A stretch of 64,000 bases of DNA from DASQPA01 sp963757335 (GCA_963757335.1 CAVWRJ010000013.1:248001-312000); one strand, 5' to 3'. Positions 52,468 to 61,312 are shown, numbered from the stretch's first letter. The notes: a model not told the origin generated them from the letters alone. Made by a program: numbers and translations.

Positions 52468-54042
52468 CTACGACCGGCGAGGCGCGTAGCGGGCGAGCCT
52501 GGCGAAGAGGATCTCGGGGTTGATCGGCTTGCCGACGAACTCCGTGAAGCCCGCGGTCTCGAGCTCGTGTTGGTGCCCCATCCGGGTCGAGGCGGAGAGG
52601 GCGAGGATCGGCAGTTGGGCGAATCTCGGGTCCGGCAGGGAACGGATCTGCCGCGTGGCGGCATACCCGTCCAACTCCGGCATCCGCAGGTCCATCAAGA
52701 CGACGTCGTACTCTCGCCGCTCGACCTGCTCGACCGCCAGCCGGCCGTTCGTCACGACATCGAACTCGACACCCCACTGGCGCAGGAGCCCGGTGAGGAC
52801 GAAGACGTTGACCTCGTTGTCGTCCACCACGAGGACCTTCATGTCGAGGATCTCCTGCGGCTTCCCCGGCTCTCCCGGCGCGGCGAGCGCCGGCGCCTTC
52901 TTCAAGCGCAGGGTGAACGAGAAGGTCGTCCCCCGTCCCAACTCGCTCGCGACCTCGAGCCGGCTGCCGTGAAGCTCGACCAGGGTCTTGCTGATCGACA
53001 GCCCGAGCCCGGTGCCACCGTACTTCAAACCGATGTCGTAGCTCGCCTGGGTGAATGAATCGAAGACGTGCGGCAGCCGATCGGGGGCGATCCCGATCCC
53101 GGTGTCGGCGACCGCGAAGGCGATCGCCAGGGCGTCCGCCTCCACCTCGCGGACGGCGAGGGTCACCGTCACCAGGCCCCGCGGAGTGAACTTGATGGCA
53201 TTGCCCACCAGGTTCGTCAGCACCTGCCCGATTTTGACCGGGTCGCCGAGGAGGCGGTCCGGCAGCCCGTCGTCGACCTGGGCCGTGAACGCCACACCCT
53301 TCTCCTCCGCCCTCACTTGCAGGTTCTGGACGATCCCGTGGACCAGCTGCCGGAGGTCGAAGCTCCTCTCCTCCAGGGACATCTTGCCGGATTCGATCTT
53401 GCTGAAGTCGAGGATGTCGTTGACCAGACCGAGCAGGTTCTCCGAGGACGAGTGGAGGATGCGGACGAACTTCTCCTGCTTCGGCGAGAGCTCCGTCATC
53501 CCCAGGAGCTGGGCGACGCCCATGATGGCGTTGAGCGGCGTGCGGATCTCGTGGCTGATCATCGAGATGAAGTCCGCTTTCGCCTGGGTCGCCCGCTCGG
53601 CCTTCTGCCGCTCGCGGACCAGCTCGCGTTCGTACTCCTTGCGGTCGGTGGCGTTGAAGACCGTCGTGCGGACGAGGAGCGGCCTTCCCGCTGCATCCTG
53701 CCGGAGCACCGAGTTGATCAGCGCCGGGAGCTTGGAGCCGTCGGCGCAGACGAGATCGACCGCGATCTCGCGTACCGAGCCCTGCATCTGGAGGAGAGGG
53801 GCGTAGTGGGTCTCGTGGAAGATCCGGCCGCCCGCGGTGAGCAGATCGGGGAAGCGCTTGCGGCCGACCAGGTCCTCCCGCCGGTAGCCGGTCCAGGTGA
53901 GGAAGGTCTGGTTGACCTTGACGATGAACCCGCCGGGCAGGGCCGAGAGGTAGCCGCAGGGGGCGTGCTCGTAAAGATCCTCGGCGCTCTCCTCCAGCAG
54001 CGCGCCAGCGAAAATCTCGGGGGGCTCGTCCAGGTCGTGCAA
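52468..54042 (-). CDS. PAS-containing hybrid sensor histidine kinase
   Basis: 524 residues if it starts at TTG 54042, six bases after the RsbQ-like stop. Residues about 20-130 are a PAS domain (EHAPCGYLSALPGGFIVKVN, TGYRREDLVGRKRFPDL). HisKA: SMISHEIRTPLN with His 164. HATPase: VLTNLVGNAIKFTP, DTGIGIAPDRL and GTGLGLSISK. A C-terminal receiver follows, with VLVVDDNEVNVF, the phosphoacceptor Asp in VVLMDLRMPELDG and GFTEFVGKPINPE. No membrane helix, so it is a cytosolic sensor. Close coupling to the hydrolase upstream suggests the hydrolase or its product is its input. Confidence 0.88.
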   Translation of the reverse strand: MHDLDEPPEIFAGALLEESAEDLYEHAPCGYLSALPGGFIVKVNQTFLTWTGYRREDLVGRKRFPDLLTAGGRIFHETHYAPLLQMQGSVREIAVDLVCADGSKLPALINSVLRQDAAGRPLLVRTTVFNATDRKEYERELVRERQKAERATQAKADFISMISHEIRTPLNAIMGVAQLLGMTELSPKQEKFVRILHSSSENLLGLVNDILDFSKIESGKMSLEERSFDLRQLVHGIVQNLQVRAEEKGVAFTAQVDDGLPDRLLGDPVKIGQVLTNLVGNAIKFTPRGLVTVTLAVREVEADALAIAFAVADTGIGIAPDRLPHVFDSFTQASYDIGLKYGGTGLGLSISKTLVELHGSRLEVASELGRGTTFSFTLRLKKAPALAAPGEPGKPQEILDMKVLVVDDNEVNVFVLTGLLRQWGVEFDVVTNGRLAVEQVERREYDVVLMDLRMPELDGYAATRQIRSLPDPRFAQLPILALSASTRMGHQHELETAGFTEFVGKPINPEILFARLARYAPRRS

Positions 54043-54047
54043 ACCAG

Positions 54048-54875
54048 CTAGTAGAGAAATCCCTGGATGGCGGCGATCGTCTCTTCCGGAGCGCTCAGGT
54101 TCGGACAGTGCCCGGTCGCGGCTAAGTGCACCAGCTCGCTCCCGGCGATCTGCCGGTGCACGTACTCCCCCACCGAGCGGGGGGCGATGACGTCCTCCGA
54201 GCACTGGAGGATCAGCGAGCGGGTCGTCACCTTCTTAAGGTCGGCCCGGTTGTCGGAGAGGAAGGTGACCCGCGCGAAGTGCCGCGCGATCTCGGGGTCG
54301 GTGCGGCAGAAGCTGTTGGTGAGCTCCGCCCCGAGCGCCGGGCGATCCGGATTCCCCATGATGACGGGGGCCATGGCGCTCGACCAGCCCAGGTAGTTGC
54401 TGTCGAGCGAGTCGAGGAGCCCCAAGATGTCCTCGCGGCTGAAGCCGCCTTTATAGGCGGAATCGGCGGAATCGCCGGAGTCGGCGTCGTCCGTGTCGTC
54501 GATATAGCGCGGCGAGGGACCGACTAAGACCAGCTTCGAGAACCGGTCCGGCTCCGCTATGGCCGCCAGCACCCCGATCATGGCGGAGACCGAGTGCCCG
54601 ACGAAGATCGAGCGCGTCACCCCGAGCTCGCGGCAGATTTCGAGCACGTCGTTGGCATAGCCCGCGAGCGAGTCGTACTTCCCCCGGCTGTAGGCCGAGA
54701 GGTCCGACTGGCCGGCGCCCACATGATCGAAGAGGACGACCCGGTACTCCGCCTCGAAGGCGGGCGCCACGAAGCGCCACATGTTCTGGTCGCAGCCGAA
54801 GCCATGAGCAAAGAGAATGGCCGGGCCGTCCTGCCGCCCGGAGAGCTTGACGTTGTTCCTTCTGAGAACGTCCAT
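54048..54875 (-). CDS. RsbQ/KAI2-like alpha/beta hydrolase
   Basis: 275 residues. Catalytic triad S95 (FVGHSVSAMIG), D228 (CSEDVIAP), H256 (GHCPN). NGFGCDQ-type oxyanion loop appears as LFAHGFGCDQNMW, and FDHVGAGQSDLSAYSRGKY and LGWSSAMAPVIMGNPDRP are typical RsbQ/D14/KAI2 segments. Compared with RsbQ it carries a short Asp/Ser-rich insert near residues 126-140 (DDTDDADSGDSADSAY) next to the lid. RsbQ binds a hydrophobic ligand and activates the PAS protein RsbP. Here the following gene is a PAS histidine kinase. A TATCAT 11 bases before ATG 54875 may be a leaderless -10. Confidence 0.9.
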   Translation of the reverse strand: MDVLRRNNVKLSGRQDGPAILFAHGFGCDQNMWRFVAPAFEAEYRVVLFDHVGAGQSDLSAYSRGKYDSLAGYANDVLEICRELGVTRSIFVGHSVSAMIGVLAAIAEPDRFSKLVLVGPSPRYIDDTDDADSGDSADSAYKGGFSREDILGLLDSLDSNYLGWSSAMAPVIMGNPDRPALGAELTNSFCRTDPEIARHFARVTFLSDNRADLKKVTTRSLILQCSEDVIAPRSVGEYVHRQIAGSELVHLAATGHCPNLSAPEETIAAIQGFLY

Positions 54876-55056
54876 ACCGGTCGGATGATACCACCCACCC
54901 CTTTTCGGGCGGTCCGGCCCGGCGACTGGCGGCGGCCAGCGGTCAGACTAACGCTTTAGGCCCCTCGGCCGCGCTATCATTTGCCTCCTCCGAAGCGGCG
55001 AGCGGCCCATTCCCCGCTCGCCCGATCACGAACCTGCCTCAAGGAGTAGCAGCACG

Positions 55057-55491
55057 ATGTATACAGCCGAGATCAAGACCGTCGGCGAAAGCATGGCACG
55101 CAGCACGACAGACGTCCGCAGCTTCAAGATCTTCATGGACGAGCCCCCCGAGCTCGGCGGACGGGACGGCGCCCCCAGCCCGCTCGAATTCATCCTGGCC
55201 GCCCATGGTGGCTGCCTGAGCTATATGACTTTCTTCATCGGCAAGGAGCTGGGGATCGAGATCGCGGGGACCGAGGTGGCGGTCAAGGCCTCTCTCGATC
55301 CGGCCAAGTTCGCCGGCACGGACCGCTCGGTCCGCGCCGGCTACCAGGCCGTCGAGGTGGCGATCCGGGTCCAGGCGGACGCGACGCCCGAGCAGCTGAA
55401 GAAGCTCCAGGAGGAGGTCGAGGCGCGCTGCCCGGTGAGCGACAACATCGCCCACCCGACCCCCGTAAAGATCGCGATCACCCCGGCGTAG
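55057..55491 (+). CDS. OsmC-family peroxidase
   Basis: 144 residues; AAGGAG precedes ATG 55057. Redox Cys in HGGCLSYMTFF and RCPVSDNIAHPTPV, the OsmC/Ohr layout, with the intervening helix. Reduces organic or lipid hydroperoxides using thiols. It sits divergently from the RsbQ-like gene across 181 bases that contain a weak TATCAT at 54975-54980, and faces MidA. Confidence 0.9.
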   Translation: MYTAEIKTVGESMARSTTDVRSFKIFMDEPPELGGRDGAPSPLEFILAAHGGCLSYMTFFIGKELGIEIAGTEVAVKASLDPAKFAGTDRSVRAGYQAVEVAIRVQADATPEQLKKLQEEVEARCPVSDNIAHPTPVKIAITPA

Positions 55492-55508
55492 AGCCCGGCG
55501 AGCCCATC

Positions 55509-55564
55509 CCCCGGGAGGGAAAACCCCAACCCTCCCGGGGTGAATCGATTCCCTCGGAGGGAAT
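55509..55564. terminator. inverted repeats between convergent genes
   Basis: CCCCGGGAGGG (55509-55519) and CCCTCCCGGGG (55530-55540) form an 11-bp perfect stem with a ten-base loop. ATTCCCTCGGAGGGAAT (55548-55564) is a second palindrome with a three-base centre. They lie between the OsmC (+) and MidA (-) stops and probably terminate both, though no T-run follows on either side. Confidence 0.6.
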
Positions 55565-55575
55565 ACCCATTCCGA

Positions 55576-56613
55576 TCAGCGTCCGGCGGTGAGGAGCGCG
55601 CGATCGAAGACCTCTGTCAGGTCGACCGAGCGCGCCTGGACGAGGACGCGGATCTCCTCGCCCATCCCCTCGCCGTCCAAAAGCGCCATGGCCTCTCTTC
55701 GGGTGGCCGGAGCGGCCTCGGCGATCTCCTCGAAGAGACCGCAGGCGGTGAGCCAGAGCGCCTGGCGGGTGAGGGAGACGGTCGTCAGCCCCTCCGACTC
55801 TCCGGCCTGGCGGAGCGCGGTGAAATCGACATGCGCCGTCAGGTCCTGCTCGCCGATCTTGACGAAGGGGTTCCGGTGCACCCGCTGGCGGGTGTAGCAG
55901 GCGAGGGTGCCGTGCTGGCGTACCCGCGGATCGAGGAGCCGCTCGCGCTCGAAGCCGTAGTCGCAGGTGACGAGGAGCCCCCGGCCCAGCCGGCGGGCGA
56001 GCTGCCGGTAGAGCGGCCCCCACCCCGGCGCCAGGTCGGCGACCTGGCCCGGCTCCAGGGGGATGTCCGGATCGCGCAGGAGGTCCGCGAGGGTCGGGTC
56101 CGAGAGCTCCCCCTCCTGCCAGGTGAAGCCGCCGTTGCCGTCCCCCACCACCCACAGCTCGCCCAGCCCACCCCCCGGACGGCCGATCAGCCGGTGGACG
56201 GGGAGGGCGTCGAACAGCTCGTAGGAGAAGATCAGCCCCTCGATCCCAGCTTCAGGGAGGGCGTCCAGATCCGCCACCCGCTCGACCCCGGTGGGGACCG
56301 GGCGCTCGACCCGGTCCCAGGCCAGAAACCGCCGGCCCGGACCCGAGCCGGCGACGACGCTCGCCAGGTGAGCCCCGGTGCCATAGGCCGCCTCGAAGAA
56401 GTCCGCCGGCCGGCCGAGGGCACGGTCCAGCCGGGAGAGGAGGCGGGCGGTGGCGCGGCCGAAGAGGGGGGAGAGGGAGGAGCCGGTGACGTAGTCGCCG
56501 GATTCGCCGATCGGGAGGTCGGGGCGGCGGTAGTAGCCCTCGGGGCCGTAGAGGGCTTCTTCCATGAAGGTGGCGAAGGGGATGGGGAGGGGGGGAGGAT
56601 CATCCGCCCGCAA
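55576..56613 (-). CDS. midA: MidA/NDUFAF7-family SAM-dependent methyltransferase
   Basis: 345 residues. The family N-terminus IPFATFMEEALYGPEGYYRR and ESGDYVTGSSLSPLFGRA is present, and the SAM loop FFEAAYGTGAHLA replaces the usual acidic GxGxG. SYELFDALPVHRLIGR (post-II motif) and HVDFTALRQAGE are also family marks. NDUFAF7 methylates an Arg of the NuoD homologue during complex I assembly in mitochondria. The start is TTG 56613, overlapping the DinB stop; no ATG fits before residue 17. Confidence 0.85.
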   Translation of the reverse strand: MRADDPPPLPIPFATFMEEALYGPEGYYRRPDLPIGESGDYVTGSSLSPLFGRATARLLSRLDRALGRPADFFEAAYGTGAHLASVVAGSGPGRRFLAWDRVERPVPTGVERVADLDALPEAGIEGLIFSYELFDALPVHRLIGRPGGGLGELWVVGDGNGGFTWQEGELSDPTLADLLRDPDIPLEPGQVADLAPGWGPLYRQLARRLGRGLLVTCDYGFERERLLDPRVRQHGTLACYTRQRVHRNPFVKIGEQDLTAHVDFTALRQAGESEGLTTVSLTRQALWLTACGLFEEIAEAAPATRREAMALLDGEGMGEEIRVLVQARSVDLTEVFDRALLTAGR

Positions 56614-57073
56614 CGACCCCCTTCTTGAGCAGCGCGATCTGCCCGGCGTGGTAGAGCTCGTGCTGGACGATGCCGTAGAGCATGATCGAGGCGTCGTAGT
56701 CCTTCCCCGCCACCCGCTCCTGCAAATCCTCGTCGTCCAGGCGCGAGAGGAACCCCGCCAGATCGCGGTAGGCCCGCTCGTGCCGCTCGACGAGCGCCTG
56801 CCAGGCCTCCGCAGTGGGCTCGCCCGGCGCCGGCCAGTCCTCCTCGGGCGGCGGCTGGATGGCGCGCCCCTCGATCAGGCGCCGGCGGACGACCTCCAGC
56901 CAGACCGTCATGTGGAGGAGGATCTCCCAGAGGCTGTGGGCGTGGGGCAGGGGCCGCGCGGCCGCGGCCACGGCGTCCACCCCGGCGAGCAGCTCGCGGA
57001 CGGACGGCCCGTGCCAGGCTCCCCCTTCCACCGCCCGCCGGAGCTGGTCAGAAATGCGCTCGGTGTCGGTCAT
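56600..57073 (-). CDS. DinB-family metal-binding protein
   Basis: 157 residues, a four-helix bundle: HSLWEILLHMTVWLEVVR and IVQHELYHAGQIALLKKG give the His3 metal site (H of SLWEILLH and of HELYH). Family members act as bacillithiol- or mycothiol-dependent transferases or are uncharacterised; the name does not imply DNA-damage induction. ATG 57076 and 57073 are adjacent. Overlaps MidA by 14 bases, so they are likely one transcript. Confidence 0.85.
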   Translation of the reverse strand: MTDTERISDQLRRAVEGGAWHGPSVRELLAGVDAVAAAARPLPHAHSLWEILLHMTVWLEVVRRRLIEGRAIQPPPEEDWPAPGEPTAEAWQALVERHERAYRDLAGFLSRLDDEDLQERVAGKDYDASIMLYGIVQHELYHAGQIALLKKGVVAGG

Positions 57074-57135
57074 CAACCCCTCCCTCCCGGCGGCGCCCGG
57101 CGACAGTGCCGGGCGCCAGGGAGATTCTACGGCTT

Positions 57136-57429
57136 TCAGATCGGCGCGACGAGATGGAGGCCCGCCCAGGCGAGGCCGGCGAGGCCGCCCAGGAGGAGGA
57201 GCGGTACGAGGAGCACGGCGCCGACGGTGAGGAGGACCGGGCCGACGACGACGAGGAACACCAGGCCGAGGATGGGCAGGACCACGAGCTTGAGGAGCCC
57301 GGCGATGAGAGCGATGGGCAGGAGCACCACCCGGAAGACCAGCTTGAAGACCAGGGCGACCAGGGCGAGCATCAGGAACAGGCCCCCGAAGAGGGCGACG
57401 AGCAGGAACAGTGCGGCGAGTCCGAACAT
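57136..57429 (-). CDS. small hydrophobic membrane protein, hypothetical
   Basis: 97 residues, nearly all hydrophobic (FGLAALFLLVALFGGLFLML, then FKLVFRVVLLPIALIAGLLK, ending GLAWAGLHLVAPI), three membrane helices. GGAGGTG is eight bases before ATG 57429, a strong ribosome binding site that supports the start. No family recognised. Confidence 0.65.
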   Translation of the reverse strand: MFGLAALFLLVALFGGLFLMLALVALVFKLVFRVVLLPIALIAGLLKLVVLPILGLVFLVVVGPVLLTVGAVLLVPLLLLGGLAGLAWAGLHLVAPI

Positions 57430-57495
57430 GGCGAAATCACCTCCACCCCCCACTACGGAGGAGCGGGCCGGCGGTTTCGCGAATCTTTAAGACCC

Positions 57496-59994
57496 CTACG
57501 CGAAGGCGAGGGCGAGGAGCGTCTTCTGCTCCAAGGTGTGCGCCTTGGCCGAGCCGGTCGCCGGGCTCCCCGAGGCCGAGCGCTTGATCGTCCGCACGCG
57601 GCGGCCGGCCAGGCGCTCGATGTGGGGGAGGACGAAGAAGAGCGCCCCCATGTTGGCCGGCTCCTCCTGCACCCAGACGATGCTGGCGTCGGGATGGCGG
57701 GCGAGCTCGGCGGCGAAATCCGCCTCGGGGAAGGGGTAGAGCTGGTCCAAAAAGACCACCGCCGTCGTCCCTCCCTGCCCTAGCCGCTCGCGCTCGCGCT
57801 TCAGCTCGTGCCCGATCTTCCCGCTGCAGAGGAGGACCCGCTGCGCTCCGGTGACAGAGAGATCGGGGACGACGGGGAGGAACCGCTCGCGGCCGAGCTC
57901 GGCGACCGTCGAGGAGGAGTCCTTGTGGCGGAGCATGCTCTTCGGGGTGAAGACGACGAGCGGCTTCCTCCACTTGCGGAGCGCCTGCCGGCGGAGGAGG
58001 TGGAAGTACTGGGCCGCGGTCGAGGGCTGGCAGACCTGGATGTTGTCCTCCGCGGCGAGCTGGAGGTAGCGCTCCATGCGGGCCGAGGAGTGCTCCGCCC
58101 CCTGCCCCTCGTAGCCGTGAGGGAGGAGCATGACGAGGCCGGAGAGGAGGCCCCACTTGTCCTCGCCGGCGGTGATGAACTGGTCGATGATGATCTGGGC
58201 GCCGTTCGCGAAGTCGCCGAACTGCGCCTCCCAGAGGACCAGAGTCTCCGGAAAGTCGCGGCTGTAGCCGTACTCGAAACCCAGAACCGCGGCCTCGGAG
58301 AGCATGGAGTCGTAGATCTCGCAGCGCGGCTGGCCCGGCGCCAGGTGCTGGAGCGGCATGTACTCGGCCCCGGTCTCGACGTCGATCCAAACCGAATGCC
58401 GCTGGTTGAAGGTGCCGCGGCGGCTGTCCTGGCCGCTGAAGCGGATCGGGGTGCCCCCCCGCGGATCGACGAGGAGGGAGGCGAAGGCGAGCGACTCGGC
58501 CATGCCGTAGTCGATCGGCCGCTCCCCGTGGCCCATCTCGGCCCGCTCTTTCAGAAGCTTCTTGATCTTCTCGTGCACCGAAAAGCCGGCGGGGGCCGTC
58601 GTCAGGCGGTCGGCGAGGCTCGCGATCTCCGCCGCCGCCACCCCGGTCGGCACCTCGTACTCCGGCTTGTGCCGGCCGCCCACATAGGCGTCCCAGTAGC
58701 CGGGGAGGGTGCGGAGGGTCGGTTTCTTCTCGATCTCCTTGGCATGCTTCTGGGCCGAATCGAGCTCGGCCCGGAGCGCCGCGGCGCGGGCCTCCCCTTC
58801 GGCTTCCGAGAGGCCGGCCTGGCGGGCGTAGACCTTCCAGAGCTGGGGGTGCTTCTCGATCCTCTTATAGAGGAGCGGCTGGGTGACCGTGGGGTCGTCG
58901 ACCTCGCTGTGGCCGTGCCGCCGGTAGCCGATCAGGTCGATGACGACATCGTCCCCGAAGGCGTAGCGGTAGTCGAGGGCCATCGCTGCCGCCCTTAGGA
59001 CCGCCGCCGCGTCCTCCCCGTTGACGTGGAAGATGGGGATCGGCAGGCGCCGGGCGACGTCGGAGGCGAAGCGGGAGGACTGGAAGGCCTTGGGCTCGGC
59101 GGTGAAGCCGATCAGGTTGTTGACGAGGACCTGGACCGTGCCGCCGACGTGGAAGCCGGGGAGCTCGGAGAGGTTGAGCGTCTCGGCCAGGATGCCCTGG
59201 CCGGCGAAGGCGGCGTCGCCATGGAGGAGGATGGGGACCACCTTCTTCCCCTGCTCGTCGCCCACCCGCACCTGCTTGGCCCGGGCGCGGCCCTCGGCGA
59301 TCGGATCGACCGCCTCCAGGTGGCTGGGGTTCGAGACCAGGTGGATGAAGACCTCCCGGCCGTTCCGGGCCTTGAAGGTGCCGGTCGCCCCCATGTGGTA
59401 CTTGACGTCGCCGCCGCCCAGGATGCTCCGCGGATCGACGTCCTCGAAGCCGGCGAAGAGCTCGTAGGCGGGCCGGCCGACGGTGTGGAGCATGACGTTC
59501 AGCCGGCCGCGGTGGCTCATCGCGAGCACCACCTGGTCCCCCTCGTGCCGGGCCACCGCTTCGAGCATCTCGGAGAGCATGGGGATGAGCGCCGCCACCC
59601 CCTCGATCGAGAAGCGCTTGGTGCCGAGATAGCGGGACTGGAGGACCTGCTCGAAGGTCTCCGCCTCCAGCACCTCCTCGAAGGCACGGGCCACGTCGAT
59701 CGTCTCCGGCGTCTCCGGCGCGCCCTCCATCCGCTCCGCCACCCAGCGCCGCCGGGCGGGATCGGCGATGTGCATGAACTCGACCCCGATCGGGCCGCAG
59801 TAGATGCGCCGGAGGTCGGCCACGGCAGGGTCGGTCAGATCGCCCAGGGCCGGATGGTTTTCCGGCAGCAGCCGCTCCAGCGGGTCGAGATCGGCCGCGA
59901 GATAGCCCCAGCGGCGGAAGGCGTCGACGGTCTCCGGGGTGGCGGCCGGGAGGACGGGGGCAGAGAGGGACGGATCGAGGATGGCCTGGCTCAT
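57496..59994 (-). CDS. sucA: 2-oxoglutarate dehydrogenase E1 component
   Basis: 832 residues, thiamine-diphosphate enzyme: SHRGRLNVMLHTVGRPAYEL, GDVKYHMGATGTF, the ThDP-binding GDAAFAGQGILAET through NNLIGFTAEPK, and a transketolase-like C-domain LLPHGYEGQGAEHSSARMER and FTPKSMLRHKDSSSTVAELG. It decarboxylates 2-oxoglutarate for the TCA cycle with E2 and E3, which are not in the window. The first 80 residues match the E1 N-terminal region rather than the fused kgd type. Intact. Confidence 0.95.
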   Translation of the reverse strand: MSQAILDPSLSAPVLPAATPETVDAFRRWGYLAADLDPLERLLPENHPALGDLTDPAVADLRRIYCGPIGVEFMHIADPARRRWVAERMEGAPETPETIDVARAFEEVLEAETFEQVLQSRYLGTKRFSIEGVAALIPMLSEMLEAVARHEGDQVVLAMSHRGRLNVMLHTVGRPAYELFAGFEDVDPRSILGGGDVKYHMGATGTFKARNGREVFIHLVSNPSHLEAVDPIAEGRARAKQVRVGDEQGKKVVPILLHGDAAFAGQGILAETLNLSELPGFHVGGTVQVLVNNLIGFTAEPKAFQSSRFASDVARRLPIPIFHVNGEDAAAVLRAAAMALDYRYAFGDDVVIDLIGYRRHGHSEVDDPTVTQPLLYKRIEKHPQLWKVYARQAGLSEAEGEARAAALRAELDSAQKHAKEIEKKPTLRTLPGYWDAYVGGRHKPEYEVPTGVAAAEIASLADRLTTAPAGFSVHEKIKKLLKERAEMGHGERPIDYGMAESLAFASLLVDPRGGTPIRFSGQDSRRGTFNQRHSVWIDVETGAEYMPLQHLAPGQPRCEIYDSMLSEAAVLGFEYGYSRDFPETLVLWEAQFGDFANGAQIIIDQFITAGEDKWGLLSGLVMLLPHGYEGQGAEHSSARMERYLQLAAEDNIQVCQPSTAAQYFHLLRRQALRKWRKPLVVFTPKSMLRHKDSSSTVAELGRERFLPVVPDLSVTGAQRVLLCSGKIGHELKRERERLGQGGTTAVVFLDQLYPFPEADFAAELARHPDASIVWVQEEPANMGALFFVLPHIERLAGRRVRTIKRSASGSPATGSAKAHTLEQKTLLALAFA

Positions 59995-60035
59995 AACAGA
60001 GATAGGATATCGCGGTTGTCTACCCCCCCTTAGCG

Positions 60036-60380
60036 GTGTTCACCTCGTTCCAGGAACCCGACCTCGCGGCCCGCGCCCGCGGCCTCGCCGGCGCTCCGGG
60101 GGGGGCGTACCTCCTCGCCCAGATCTACTTCACCCTCTACCCCCTCCTCGAAACCGTGCCGCGCTGGCTCTTCGAGGCGGTGCGGGTCACCCTCCTCCTC
60201 GGCACCCTCGCCGGGATCGCGGGCATCGCCGGGCTCGCGGGCATCCTCTATATAGGGGGGGTGCGCGGCCGGGATCGAGCGCAGTGGAGTTGGAGCGTGG
60301 CCCTCTGGCTGGGTGTCACCCTTCTCTTCACCCTCCTCTGCGGCTCTCTCCTCTATGGCATGTCGGTGCCCACCCTGTAG
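60036..60380 (+). CDS. small membrane protein, hypothetical
   Basis: 114 residues from GTG 60036. Two hydrophobic helices (LLLGTLAGIAGIAGLAGILY and VALWLGVTLLFTLLCGSLLY) separated by a short charged loop. Weak start evidence. Divergent from sucA with 41 bases between. Confidence 0.5.
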   Translation: MFTSFQEPDLAARARGLAGAPGGAYLLAQIYFTLYPLLETVPRWLFEAVRVTLLLGTLAGIAGIAGLAGILYIGGVRGRDRAQWSWSVALWLGVTLLFTLLCGSLLYGMSVPTL

Positions 60381-60415
60381 GTATGTAGTACCGTAGGCGC
60401 CGGGAGGTCTCCGTC

Positions 60416-60775
60416 ATGCTACGAGCCGCACTCCTCACCCTGCTCCTCGCCGCCGGGGTCGCCTGCAGCAGCGGCAGACCCGCGACGTCCAACGCCAGTG
60501 CCGCGAAGACGGCGAAGGCTGCGACAGCCTGTCCACACCGCCGAGACCTCCGACCCCAACCGGCGGACCCGCCGGCCTGCGACTATAAGATCGTCGCCAT
60601 GTCGGACCCCGCCCAGAAGCAGATCCAGTGCCCCAACGGCGAGAGCTTCGTCGTCCGCCGGGGGGAGGACGGCAAGTGGCACGAGGAGATGCGGGTGCGC
60701 GCCGGCATCCGCCCGGCGTACGACACCCCGGAAGACGCGGCCCGGGCCCGCTGCTGCCCCCCCGCTTCCGAGTGA
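60416..60775 (+). CDS. small secreted or lipoprotein-like protein
   Basis: 119 residues. Signal sequence LRAALLTLLLAAGVACSSG, in which the Cys could be lipidated although Gly at -3 is unusual. Four more Cys in the mature part (CPHRRDL, ACDYK, QCPNGE, RCCPP). Family unknown. GGAGG upstream of ATG 60416. Confidence 0.6.
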   Translation: MLRAALLTLLLAAGVACSSGRPATSNASAAKTAKAATACPHRRDLRPQPADPPACDYKIVAMSDPAQKQIQCPNGESFVVRRGEDGKWHEEMRVRAGIRPAYDTPEDAARARCCPPASE

Positions 60776-60784
60776 AACCGGACC

Positions 60785-61312
60785 ATGGATCTGCTGCGGT
60801 TCGAGCATAGGTCGGAGCCCCTGATGCCGCTCGGCGCTTTCCTGAAGCGCATGGCGCGGACCCTCTCCTTCGTCTTCGCCATCCTCGCCGTCGGCCTGGG
60901 GATCGGGGTCTGCGGCTACCACTTCCTCCAGGGCCTGGGCTGGCTCGACTCGCTCTTGAACGCCTCCATGATTTTGACCGGCATGGGCCCGGTCGACCCG
61001 CCCAAGACCGCCGCCGGCAAGTGGTTCGGCTCCTTCTACGCCCTGTTCAGCGGCATCGCCTTCGTCACCAGCGCCGGAATCGGCTTCACCCCCATCGCCC
61101 ACCGGCTCCTCCACTGGTTCCATCTGGAGACCCGGGATCAGGAGGGCGAACAGGAAGACGAGAAGGACGATCCGGAGCTCCAAGAGAAGGACAAGGCGAA
61201 GGGCAAGGGGACCGACCGGCCGACCCAAGCGGCGGCCGGCAGGAGCGCGGATGGCAAAAAAGGGGCGGTAGTCCGGTCTCTTATGGACTTTTTTGCCCGC
61301 AGATCCGTATAG
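60785..61312 (+). CDS. two-helix membrane protein with channel-like pore segment, hypothetical
   Basis: 175 residues; starts nine bases after the previous stop. Helix 1 LSFVFAILAVGLGIGVCGYH, then a segment SLLNASMILTGMGPVDPP in which GMG sits where ion channels have their selectivity filter, then helix 2 FYALFSGIAFVTSAGIGFT. This resembles half of a potassium-channel-like protein without the TVGYG signature, so channel function is uncertain. The C-terminus is a Glu/Lys/Asp-rich tail. A terminator-like inverted repeat overlaps its last codons. Confidence 0.55.
   Translation: MDLLRFEHRSEPLMPLGAFLKRMARTLSFVFAILAVGLGIGVCGYHFLQGLGWLDSLLNASMILTGMGPVDPPKTAAGKWFGSFYALFSGIAFVTSAGIGFTPIAHRLLHWFHLETRDQEGEQEDEKDDPELQEKDKAKGKGTDRPTQAAAGRSADGKKGAVVRSLMDFFARRSV
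61253..61297 (+). terminator. A/T-rich inverted repeat inside the end of the gene
   Basis: GGCAAAAAAG (61253-61262) and CTTTTTTGCC (61288-61297) are perfect 10-base arms around 25 bases. They lie within the last 20 codons of the 60785 gene, encoding KKG...FFA. The right arm ends a T6 run and could act as an intrinsic terminator overlapping the coding end. Confidence 0.5.
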
